From Bacteroidota bacterium (GTDB taxonomy: Bacteria; Bacteroidota; Bacteroidia; Flavobacteriales_D; Sanyastnellaceae), in NCBI GenBank assembly GCA_016868835.1, contig VGFR01000004.1, positions 1 through 51,926 of the forward strand: a stretch of 51,926 nt of DNA, written 5' to 3'. A program made the translations under genes and the position numbers. The notes beneath the pieces are model-generated. The model saw nothing but the letters and a program-made list of their open reading frames with translations. It made no database searches and was not told where the DNA came from. Positions 25,751-32,982 of this stretch are shown here, piece after piece; within the stretch, counting starts at the first letter, position 1; every line of letters begins with the position of its first letter.

Positions 25751-26814
25751 ATAGGAAAATTCCAATTGTGCTCGTCTCCGATCAAGCCGCGTTTAAGCGC
25801 ATCTAAATGATTCGATACTTTAGGAGCGAATTCCCAAGAGTCCCACGGTTGAAGCGTATAGAGCGCATCTCCAATTTGAATTTCGCGAATGGGTGCAATC
25901 GTTGCAGCTGTTCCAGCACCAAAGGCCTCCTGTATTTCACCAGATTTTAGTCCGTCTTCTAGTTCTTTAACAGCAATTCGTTTTTCTTCAACTTCATACC
26001 CCCAATCTATCGCTAATTGCAACACGGAGTTTCGGGTTACACCACTGAGAATACTGTCGGTGAGCTCAGGAGTGATCAGAGTGTTACCTTTTCTGAAAAT
26101 GACATTCATGGTACCACTTTCTTCCAAATACTCATGCGTTTTAGCATCGGTCCAAAGCAGTTGTTGAAATCCTTCTTCTTGGGCTTTTTTAGTTGGAAGC
26201 AATGCAGCAGCGTAATTACCAGCCGCCTTGGCACTTCCTGTTCCACCATTCGCTGCTCGAGTATAGTTTTTCTCTACTTTCACTTTTAACTCAGAAGTAT
26301 AGTATGCTCCAACGGGGCATGTGAAAATGACAAACAAATAACTATCGCTTGGTTTAACTCCAACATATTCATCAATAGCGAACATGTGTGGTCGTATATA
26401 CAATGCTTCACCAGGACCAGTTGGTATCCATGATTTGTCAATTTCTAAAAGTGCATGTAAACTCGATAAAAAAAGTTCAGTTGGAAGTGAAGGCATGCAA
26501 AGACGTTCTGCGCTGGCGTTCAATCTTTTGGCGTTTTCCGCAGGACGAAAAACAAAAGCTTCGTTTTTATCATTTCTGTATGCCTTTAATCCTTCAAATA
26601 ATGCTTGGCCATAATGCAGGGCGCTAATGGCAGGAGAAAAAGGAATTGGACCGTATGGCTTAATTTCCGGAGCTTGCCAAGTACCTTTGTGATATTCGAT
26701 GACAACCATGTGATCTGAAAAAATTTTTCCAAACCCTAGGTTACTCCAATCAACTTCCTGCACACGTGAATGTGCTGTGCGCGTAAAACGCATTGAATTT
26801 ACTTCAGCTATCAT
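25747..26814 (-). CDS. ilvE: Branched-chain amino acid aminotransferase
   Basis: A 355-residue class IV (fold type IV) PLP aminotransferase that interconverts Leu, Ile and Val with their 2-oxo acids. Seen in order: LGFGKIFSDHMVVIEY, GPIPFSPAISALHYGQALFEGLKAYR, FRPAENAKRLNASAERLCMP, then NGGTGSAKAAGNYAAALLP with the PLP-binding Lys. EESGTMNVIFR and ILSGVTRNSVLQLA complete the phosphate and substrate sites. The length fits the eukaryote-like IlvE form common in Bacteroidota. The ATG at 26814 was used; an ATG at 26793 just before RFTRTAH is possible. A -7 element lies 40 bp upstream. Confidence 0.95.
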   Translation of the reverse strand: MIAEVNSMRFTRTAHSRVQEVDWSNLGFGKIFSDHMVVIEYHKGTWQAPEIKPYGPIPFSPAISALHYGQALFEGLKAYRNDKNEAFVFRPAENAKRLNASAERLCMPSLPTELFLSSLHALLEIDKSWIPTGPGEALYIRPHMFAIDEYVGVKPSDSYLFVIFTCPVGAYYTSELKVKVEKNYTRAANGGTGSAKAAGNYAAALLPTKKAQEEGFQQLLWTDAKTHEYLEESGTMNVIFRKGNTLITPELTDSILSGVTRNSVLQLAIDWGYEVEEKRIAVKELEDGLKSGEIQEAFGAGTAATIAPIREIQIGDALYTLQPWDSWEFAPKVSNHLDALKRGLIGDEHNWNFPI

Positions 26815-26853
26815 TGAGCTTTAAATTTCATCCCTTGCAGGGGTGGTATTTTT

Positions 26854-26861
26854 CAAAAATA
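26854..26861 (-). promoter_or_regulatory. -7 promoter element of ilvE
   Basis: TATTTTTG on the minus strand is a perfect TAnnTTTG match. It predicts a leader of about 33 nt. I see no leader peptide or clear attenuator in it. Confidence 0.5.
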
Positions 26862-26878
26862 AGAATTTAAGTGCAATA

Positions 26879-27562
26879 TCAGAAATTGACTTCCTGAGCA
26901 AACAAGAATTTATTGGGATGCACCAACTCCATCTTAACAGCAAACATAACCAAGGCAGCGGTATTGTTTATACCTAATTTCTGCATAATGTTTTTTCTGT
27001 GGGTGTTTACAGTATGTGTAGAGAGAAAAAGTTTTTCAGCTATTTCAGTATTGGTGTATCCTTCAGCAATGAGCTGAATGATTTCCAATTCTCTTTGAGA
27101 AATAGGTGTGGGTTCGCATGTGAATGCGATTGAATCCAAGTCGGAAATGTCAATTGATTCTTTGCGAATCCGCTCAATAATTTTTCCGCAGTAAAATGCA
27201 TCACCTCGGTGCGTATCGTAAATGCTTTCAATTATTTCCTGAATGTCACAATCTTTTCTCAAATAACTCAACGCTCCCGCACGTATGGCGTTGACTAGTG
27301 TTTTACCGCTTTGGTCTTCTGTAAGTGCAATTACTTTACTAGCTGGAAACTGATCCTTGATTCGCTTAATGGTATTGACCGAAAATTCAGGTGCTGTGTA
27401 ATCAATGAAAACAATGTCTGTTTTGAATTCGTATAACATAGCAATGAGCTCTTCCTCAGCATGAGCATGACCAACAATACATAGATCTTCATAACTAGAG
27501 AATATGCTACTTAATCCACTGTGCGTGATCTGACTTTTATCGGCAATGACAATGTGAATCAT
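26879..27562 (-). CDS. NarL/FixJ-type response regulator
   Basis: A 227-residue two-domain regulator. The receiver (1-120) has the phospho-acceptor Asp54 in DIVFIDYTAP, an acidic D8 (one of the usual two), the Thr in VIALTEDQ and the Lys in LSYLRKD. The C-terminal LuxR-type HTH (about 155-215) reads ISQRELEIIQLIAEGYTNTEIAEKLFLSTHTVNTHRKNIMQKLGINN, a typical tetrahelical DNA-binding domain. No histidine kinase is adjacent. It is transcribed divergently from a LytTR regulator 147 bp away. TATCTTCG 4 bp before the ATG suggests a leaderless mRNA. Confidence 0.92.
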   Translation of the reverse strand: MIHIVIADKSQITHSGLSSIFSSYEDLCIVGHAHAEEELIAMLYEFKTDIVFIDYTAPEFSVNTIKRIKDQFPASKVIALTEDQSGKTLVNAIRAGALSYLRKDCDIQEIIESIYDTHRGDAFYCGKIIERIRKESIDISDLDSIAFTCEPTPISQRELEIIQLIAEGYTNTEIAEKLFLSTHTVNTHRKNIMQKLGINNTAALVMFAVKMELVHPNKFLFAQEVNF

Positions 27563-27566
27563 TTGG

Positions 27567-27574
27567 CGAAGATA
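27567..27574 (-). promoter_or_regulatory. -7-like promoter element of the NarL-type regulator
   Basis: TATCTTCG on the minus strand, one base from TAnnTTTG, ends 4 bp before the ATG. The ATG is fixed by the first strand of the receiver (MIHIVIAD), so the close spacing is not a start-site artefact. Confidence 0.4.
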
Positions 27575-27709
27575 AGTTAAGTGAAATCATTCTAAATAAG
27601 AAAAATTTAAGTTGTTCGTTTTCAATGGTGTTTCTTGAAATTCGTCGATAAATTGGGATTTTCAATTTTGTTGAGAAAACTTTTCAGTGGCAGATGAAGT
27701 CATAACGCC

Positions 27710-28369
27710 ATGATTCGAGCAATTGTCATTGATGAGCACACGGCAGATGTTGAAGTGCTTTGCAATCAATTAAAAGGAACTGAGAGCAGAATAAAAGTTG
27801 TGAAGAAGTTTCAAGAAGTGTCAGACGCATTGCGTTACTTCACGAAGTTTCCAGTTGATCTTGTCTTTCTGAATGAATCAAAATTAGAACAAAAAGCATT
27901 GCTTTTAAATCAAGGGCAGAACATTACTTTCATTATACTCTTGATCTCGAAAATTGCTCAAATCAATGCGGTGCGAAGAGAATTCATTGAACATGATGTT
28001 CAGATCAATGCACAGAATTGGATTATTCAAGTTGAAGAGTGTCGCGCGTTAAACAAGCAAGATGTTTCTTTATTCGTGCGTGCCGACTTTGAATTGCATC
28101 AAATTTATTTTAAGGAATTGGTGTATGCCGAAAGTTTGGGTGACTATATCAAATTTGTATTGGACGGAAAGCGAATGCTTGTTGTAAAAATGAGTATGAA
28201 AGCTCTTGAAGACACATTGCCCAAACATTCTTTTGTTCGCGTTCACCGTTCTTATATCTTAAATCGAGGAAGAATAGTTAAACTGAAATCGAAATCTGTT
28301 CTTGTTGGTAGTCAGGAAATACCGGTTGGAACTACCTATTTGAACCGTTTGCAGGAAATCTTGTTGTAA
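27710..28369 (+). CDS. LytTR-type regulator with an atypical receiver lacking the phospho-acceptor Asp
   Basis: A 219-residue protein. The N-terminal receiver-like domain keeps the acidic pair D8-E9 (AIVIDEHTAD), but the phospho-acceptor position in VDLVFLNES is Asn55 (codon AAT), not Asp. The part after it is shortened and lacks a clear conserved Lys. The C-terminal LytTR domain (about 118-215) is complete: LVYAESLGDYIKFVL, KMSMKALEDTLP and FVRVHRSYILNRGRIVKL are the usual DNA-binding strands. It may work without phosphorylation, as a constitutive, ligand-bound or partner-controlled factor. It is divergent from the NarL-type regulator. No LytS-type kinase lies nearby. Confidence 0.87.
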   Translation: MIRAIVIDEHTADVEVLCNQLKGTESRIKVVKKFQEVSDALRYFTKFPVDLVFLNESKLEQKALLLNQGQNITFIILLISKIAQINAVRREFIEHDVQINAQNWIIQVEECRALNKQDVSLFVRADFELHQIYFKELVYAESLGDYIKFVLDGKRMLVVKMSMKALEDTLPKHSFVRVHRSYILNRGRIVKLKSKSVLVGSQEIPVGTTYLNRLQEILL

Positions 28370-28384
28370 AGGCAGAGTCAGTAG

Positions 28385-28392
28385 TACTTTTG
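28385..28392 (+). promoter_or_regulatory. -7 promoter element of the metallophosphoesterase gene
   Basis: TACTTTTG is a perfect TAnnTTTG match, ending 8 bp before the ATG and 16 bp after the LytTR stop. A leader of only 1-3 nt is predicted. Confidence 0.5.
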
Positions 28393-28400
28393 CCCAAGCA

Positions 28401-29702
28401 ATGAGCAGATTTTTCATTTTTTTATCGGTTTTTAGCTGCATTTTTTTTATTGTTGATTTCTACGGCTATCAAGGTATTAAACAGTTAACGTACCGCATGT
28501 CGGGCAGAAAACGAAAGTTTCTTCGTTGGCTTTATTGGATTCCTTCCATCTTAACACTCACGCTAATCATCACTTTGGCTTCAGGATCGCGTGACAGCGT
28601 AAACAATAAGTCATTCGGATTCTTCTACTTCGCTACTGGCTTCATCTTCTTATTTCTTTTACCAAAAACTATTTTTTTGATATTTCATTTTTTCAATGAT
28701 TTTTTGAGATTGTTAAACTGGATCCGAAAGAAATTTCAAAAAAAATCTGAAGTCGCTTCAGTTGATCCAAATGCAATGGAGTCTGAAAAAATGACGCGCA
28801 TTCAGTTTTTTAACCAAGTGGGTCTCGGCGCTGCGGCAGTCACTTTTGGCGGAACGCTCTATGGAATTGTTCAAGGGAAGTATGACTTCAGGACCATAAA
28901 TGAATCAATCCAATTCAAGAATTTGCCCCCACGTTTCTCAGGACTACGAATTGTTCAAATCAGCGACGCACATTTGGGAAGTTTTCTAGATAATAGTTTC
29001 AACGAGGTGAATGGCGCCATTGATCTCATCAACAGTCTAAAACCGGATGTTATTTTTTTTACCGGTGATCTGGTAAATAATTTCGCGGAAGAAGCAGAGC
29101 CTTGGGTCGAGTCCTTTGCTCGTTTGCAGGCTCCGTTTGGTAAATTCTCAATACTTGGAAATCATGACTATGCAGAGTATGTCTATGATCCAAATGATGA
29201 ATTAACGCTTCCATTGCGAGCGGCGAATATGCAAAAATTGGAAGGTATTCACAAGGCAATGGGATTCAGATTACTTCGCAATGAAATGGTTTTATTGGAG
29301 AAGGGTGATCAAAACATTGAATTGATTGGAATTGAAAATTGGGGAAGAGGAAGATTCAGTAAACATGGTGATTTGGAATTGGCCATGCAGCAGTCAAGAC
29401 TGGAGGCATTTCGAATTTTACTTTCTCATGATCCCACCCACTGGGAAGAACAAGTTCTGGGTAAAAAAGATATTGCCCTCACTTTTTCCGGCCACACACA
29501 CGGAGCACAGTTCGGATTGGAAGCTCCCATGTTACACATCAAAATCAGCCCGAGTTCACTTTTTGGTTACAAAAGATGGGGCGGTTTGTATAGAGAAGGT
29601 GAGCAGTTTCTTTACGTGAACAGAGGTTTCGGGTTTTTAGGGTTCCCAGGTCGTGTTGGAATACCCCCCGAAATCACATGTGTTGATATCTTGAAAGGAT
29701 AA
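28401..29702 (+). CDS. Membrane-anchored metallophosphoesterase
   Basis: A 433-residue protein. Three hydrophobic helices lie in the first 110 residues (about 3-22, 47-65, 78-100), followed by a basic linker. The calcineurin-like domain (about 185-430) shows all metal motifs: QISDAHLGSF, FFTGDLVNNF, ILGNHDYAE, LLSHDPTHW and FSGHTHGAQFG. The family includes cytoplasmic-membrane phosphoesterases such as YkuE, which acts on UDP-2,3-diacylglucosamine-like lipids; the substrate here is unknown. A short segment at about 140-160 (NQVGLGAAAVTFGGTLYG) could be a fourth helix that places the catalytic domain outside the cytoplasm. Confidence 0.87.
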   Translation: MSRFFIFLSVFSCIFFIVDFYGYQGIKQLTYRMSGRKRKFLRWLYWIPSILTLTLIITLASGSRDSVNNKSFGFFYFATGFIFLFLLPKTIFLIFHFFNDFLRLLNWIRKKFQKKSEVASVDPNAMESEKMTRIQFFNQVGLGAAAVTFGGTLYGIVQGKYDFRTINESIQFKNLPPRFSGLRIVQISDAHLGSFLDNSFNEVNGAIDLINSLKPDVIFFTGDLVNNFAEEAEPWVESFARLQAPFGKFSILGNHDYAEYVYDPNDELTLPLRAANMQKLEGIHKAMGFRLLRNEMVLLEKGDQNIELIGIENWGRGRFSKHGDLELAMQQSRLEAFRILLSHDPTHWEEQVLGKKDIALTFSGHTHGAQFGLEAPMLHIKISPSSLFGYKRWGGLYREGEQFLYVNRGFGFLGFPGRVGIPPEITCVDILKG

Positions 29703-29764
29703 CAACGAAACCCTGTTCATAAAATATCGTACTTAAGGAGTAATAATTTGGTCAAAGGTTAAGT

Positions 29765-29772
29765 TATCTTTG
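29765..29772 (+). promoter_or_regulatory. -7 promoter element of the SiaB-like gene
   Basis: TATCTTTG is a perfect TAnnTTTG match, 11 bp before the ATG. Confidence 0.55.
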
Positions 29773-29783
29773 ACGCAAAGCCT

Positions 29784-30371
29784 ATGTCTACAAGTACAAA
29801 AAGAGTAACCGATATTCAAGCTGACTACCATCAGTCAGTTTCTTCAGTCATTCGTCCTGAATCGGACGAGTTACTCGTTTTTGCTCATTTTGGTGATTTC
29901 ACCCCAAACAGAAATGATCACATTATTGAAGCAGTGTCATGCACTGATTTAGGAAAGGTTGGAAATACACGCCAAACAATGAAGCGTGTTGTCACCGTAC
30001 TTGTTGAGATGCTGCAGAACATGAGTATTCATGGAGAGAGAGATCGTTCCCAAAAAATGAACGCCTACGTAATCATAGCCAAAGGGAAAGATTATTTTAA
30101 AATTTGCACTGGCAATATGCTCGATGTGAACCAAGCGAAGGTGCTCATGTCAAGAATAGAACTTTTAGTGGATTACGATAAATTGGATTTTAAATCTGAA
30201 ATTCGGCATAAACTATTGAATGATGAACTCAGTAAAAAGGGTGGCGCAGGCCTTGGTCTATTGACAATAGCGAAAAAAGCAGAGAAGGGTTGGGGGTACA
30301 CGTTTTCTGTCATGCCAGATGAAATGGCGTATTTTCAAATGTGTGTTTCTGTTCCAACAGTAGAAAAATAA
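29784..30371 (+). CDS. SiaB-family protein kinase (DUF6272), orphan
   Basis: A 195-residue protein with a histidine-kinase-like ATPase fold of the SiaB type. The N-box-like region is VTVLVEMLQNMSIHGE (about 75-90) and the G-box is KGGAGLGLLTIAKKAEKGWGY (about 152-172). SiaB proteins phosphorylate the small partner SiaC on Ser or Thr; the phosphatase SiaA and a diguanylate cyclase complete the known module that controls biofilm formation. None of these partners is next to this gene, so its target is unknown. It has its own promoter, and the next gene starts directly after its stop codon without a gap. Confidence 0.78.
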   Translation: MSTSTKRVTDIQADYHQSVSSVIRPESDELLVFAHFGDFTPNRNDHIIEAVSCTDLGKVGNTRQTMKRVVTVLVEMLQNMSIHGERDRSQKMNAYVIIAKGKDYFKICTGNMLDVNQAKVLMSRIELLVDYDKLDFKSEIRHKLLNDELSKKGGAGLGLLTIAKKAEKGWGYTFSVMPDEMAYFQMCVSVPTVEK

Positions 30372-32261
30372 ATGCGCAAGTTGCTTGCTCTCTTGTTTCC
30401 TCAAACTCTTTTCATTTACCTATTTTTTCTTTTTCTTTCCTTTCACTCTCAGGCTCAACAGAATATTTACAACTTGCAAAAGAAAGTGGTTGAATCTAAG
30501 GGTCAAGCGCTTCAAGATGCATTGACTTCAGAAAGTTCAGAAATTCAGTTGGAAGCCTGTCACCTTGCTGCTACTTGGGGCGGAGAATCACATTTGAGTC
30601 AACTTCATCAAATGATTTTGGAGAAAAAGTGCAGCCCTGAAACGCTACATGCAGCGCTGTTTGCCATAGGTCAAATTGGAAGCATGAGTTCAGTCAAGCC
30701 CATTGAAAATTTCATTCAATTGGATCAACAATTTCAATACGGAGAATCAGCTCTCCTCGCTCTTGCGAAATGCATTAATCCCCACGAGGAGTTGCCTCAA
30801 TTCTGGAAGGAAGGCGAGCAGATAACAACACAAAAACTCAATGCCATGTCACAAGCACTTGTTTTTGCAAAATGTAATCCCCAAAATTGGTTTGTCGAAA
30901 TTGTCCGCGTCTCACCAGTTGCCGCCATGAATGTAAAGTCTCGTTTGCTTTTGGCAGTTGCAATTGGTAAATTAAATTTTAAATCAATTCGACAACAGAA
31001 TGATTTTGTTGCTTGGCTTCGCGAATGGGATGCAGCCGAGCAAAATGATCAAGTTAGAATGAAGCTGCATCGCCCACTCGCTTTGTGTGGCCAGGGCCAA
31101 CTTTTATCGCAAGATTTTCTGAATAAGAATGAACGACTGTCTTTTTCAGCATGCGCTCAATTGACCCAATTGGATAGTAGCAGTGTCTTTCAGTGGTTGC
31201 CAATTAATTGGACTTCTCAATGTGAAAATTCATTTGCAAAAGCTTGGTTAGAAATTCAATTTGAACAGATTGATTTTGATCAGATTCGTACAATACTGAA
31301 TCAAGAAAATTGGACCATTGATGAAAAAGTTACCTTGACGAAAGCATGGAATAAAAACGGGCACATAGATGCTCAGAATGCAATTCTTTTCCGTTTTTTT
31401 GAAACGGAAAATACCATTGAGCGCATGCAATGGGTGCGTTGCATGACAAATTCGTATCACTTGTTAGATAGCCTAGTGCTATCATTGGAAAGCTTCGAAC
31501 CTGCGGTTCAATATGCAATTGCAGAAACGGCTTTGGGCACTGGAGAATATTTGAATACTCCAGGGCAATATTCATTTGAAGAAAATATTCTACTGCACGC
31601 AAAAGACTATGGTGTGCAATCTTTGGTAGCAGATTTTATTCATTCGAATCCAGCGCAATTTGTGCGTAATCAAGAATTAATTGATCTTTTTATTAATCAA
31701 TTGAGCCACCTCAATGGTGATAAGACCATTGAAACACGAATTGCCATCATTCAAGCATTGGGGTCTATAGACCCTGAACATGTTTATATAAAACCTTTGG
31801 CCATTGCTCAGCGATTTCCATCTTACCAAACCTGGAGAAGAAATAAGGTTTCTACTCTTCGAATACATACCGATCAAGGTAAGATGGTGCTGCGTCTAGA
31901 TGGAAGACGATGCCCTATGAGTGTTGCGAATATCAAGCAATTGGCGCAACAGGGCTACTTTGAAAACATAGCATTTCATCGAGTTATACCAGAATTTGTT
32001 GCGCAGGCGGGATGCACACGCGGCGATGGCATGAGTGGATTGAATTCTGTCATATATTCTGAATTAAGCAATAGAGGATTTGACTCAAATACCATTGGTA
32101 TGGCAAGTGCAGGAAAGCATACAGAGAGTGCTCAGTTTTTTATAACCTTGTCTGCAACACCGCATTTAAACGGTAGGTATACGCAATTTGGCAAGCTTAC
32201 CCGTGGCAAAAGAACCCTGCAAAAAATTCATCTCGGAACGAAAATAAAAAAGGTGAATTGA
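30372..32261 (+). CDS. Secreted HEAT-repeat/cyclophilin-type peptidyl-prolyl isomerase fusion
   Basis: A 629-residue protein. A signal peptide (hydrophobic core FIYLFFLFLSF, cleavage near SQAQ) is followed by a long helical region (about 40-480) of degenerate HEAT-like repeats, such as SEIQLEACHLAATWGGE and LHAALFAIGQIGSMSSVKP. The cyclophilin domain (about 490-625) includes TDQGKMVLRLDGRRCPMSVANI, FHRVIPEFVAQAG with the catalytic Arg and the FxxQxG motif, then SAQFFITL and LNGRYTQFGKL. The last conserved His of human cyclophilin is Tyr here. It should catalyse prolyl isomerisation on exported proteins, with the HEAT part as a binding scaffold. The ATG follows the SiaB stop immediately, so the two genes are co-transcribed. 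Confidence 0.88.
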   Translation: MRKLLALLFPQTLFIYLFFLFLSFHSQAQQNIYNLQKKVVESKGQALQDALTSESSEIQLEACHLAATWGGESHLSQLHQMILEKKCSPETLHAALFAIGQIGSMSSVKPIENFIQLDQQFQYGESALLALAKCINPHEELPQFWKEGEQITTQKLNAMSQALVFAKCNPQNWFVEIVRVSPVAAMNVKSRLLLAVAIGKLNFKSIRQQNDFVAWLREWDAAEQNDQVRMKLHRPLALCGQGQLLSQDFLNKNERLSFSACAQLTQLDSSSVFQWLPINWTSQCENSFAKAWLEIQFEQIDFDQIRTILNQENWTIDEKVTLTKAWNKNGHIDAQNAILFRFFETENTIERMQWVRCMTNSYHLLDSLVLSLESFEPAVQYAIAETALGTGEYLNTPGQYSFEENILLHAKDYGVQSLVADFIHSNPAQFVRNQELIDLFINQLSHLNGDKTIETRIAIIQALGSIDPEHVYIKPLAIAQRFPSYQTWRRNKVSTLRIHTDQGKMVLRLDGRRCPMSVANIKQLAQQGYFENIAFHRVIPEFVAQAGCTRGDGMSGLNSVIYSELSNRGFDSNTIGMASAGKHTESAQFFITLSATPHLNGRYTQFGKLTRGKRTLQKIHLGTKIKKVN

Positions 32262-32294
32262 CAACATTTTGGTCATCATCTTGTTTACCGAAAT

Positions 32295-32933
32295 ATGCGC
32301 ATGATATTCGTTTATTTGTTTGCAGCGACCCTTTTCGGAGTGAGCTGTCAAATGAATGCTAAACAAGAAATTACAAATTTTACAGAAGTGATTATGAATG
32401 ATACAACGGAAGTTGCAACTTTTGCCGGAGGATGCTTTTGGTGTGTGGAGGCCATTTACGCCAACACAAAAGGAGTTTACAAAGTAGAATCGGGCTATGC
32501 CGGAGGTTTTGTAAAAAATCCTGCATATAAGGAAGTTTGCAATGGTACAACGGGACACGCAGAGGCGGTTCAAATTACATTCGATCCACGGGTTATTTCA
32601 TTTGCCAAGTTGCTAGAGATTTTTTTTGTGGTGCATGATCCAACTACCTTGAATAGACAAGGACCTGATGTAGGGACACAATACAGATCCGCTATTTTTT
32701 ATCACAACAATGAGCAGCAAAAGGTGGCTGAGGCAGCCATTCAAATTGTAAATGAAACAGCTGAATGGGGCGCTCCTGCAGTTACAGAAATTACGGCATT
32801 CACAAACTTCTATAAGGCCGAGGATTATCATCAGCAATACTTCGAATTACATGGTGAACAACCCTATTGCAGAATCATGATAACACCCAAATTGGAAAAG
32901 TTCAAAAAACGCTTTTCTGAATTCGTCAACTAA
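32295..32933 (+). CDS. msrA: Lipoprotein peptide-methionine (S)-S-oxide reductase
   Basis: A 212-residue MsrA that reduces methionine-S-sulfoxide in proteins. The catalytic Cys47 is in FAGGCFWCVE. Other family blocks are GYAGGFVKNPAYKEVCNGTTGHAEAVQI, VHDPTTLNRQGPDVGTQYRSAIFY and KAEDYHQQYF. The N-terminus has a lipobox (TLFGVSC, Cys18), so the enzyme is probably exported and lipid-anchored, repairing envelope proteins. No recycling Cys pair is evident at the C-terminus beyond PYCRI. The gene lies 33 bp after the secreted isomerase, consistent with a shared envelope protein-quality role. Confidence 0.95.
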   Translation: MRMIFVYLFAATLFGVSCQMNAKQEITNFTEVIMNDTTEVATFAGGCFWCVEAIYANTKGVYKVESGYAGGFVKNPAYKEVCNGTTGHAEAVQITFDPRVISFAKLLEIFFVVHDPTTLNRQGPDVGTQYRSAIFYHNNEQQKVAEAAIQIVNETAEWGAPAVTEITAFTNFYKAEDYHQQYFELHGEQPYCRIMITPKLEKFKKRFSEFVN

Positions 32934-32958
32934 ATTTTCAAGTTTAAAACTTAAGTTG

Positions 32959-32966
32959 TAGATTCG
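32959..32966 (+). promoter_or_regulatory. -7-like element before the T9SS cargo gene
   Basis: TAGATTCG is one base from TAnnTTTG and lies 16 bp before the ATG at 32983. Confidence 0.3.
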
Positions 32967-32982
32967 TTGTAAATCCTTTACA

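Noticed and set aside
32934-32958. Terminator after msrA from the AAGTTTAAAACTT inverted repeat
   Set aside because: The stem is AU-only, the loop is too small and no U tract follows.
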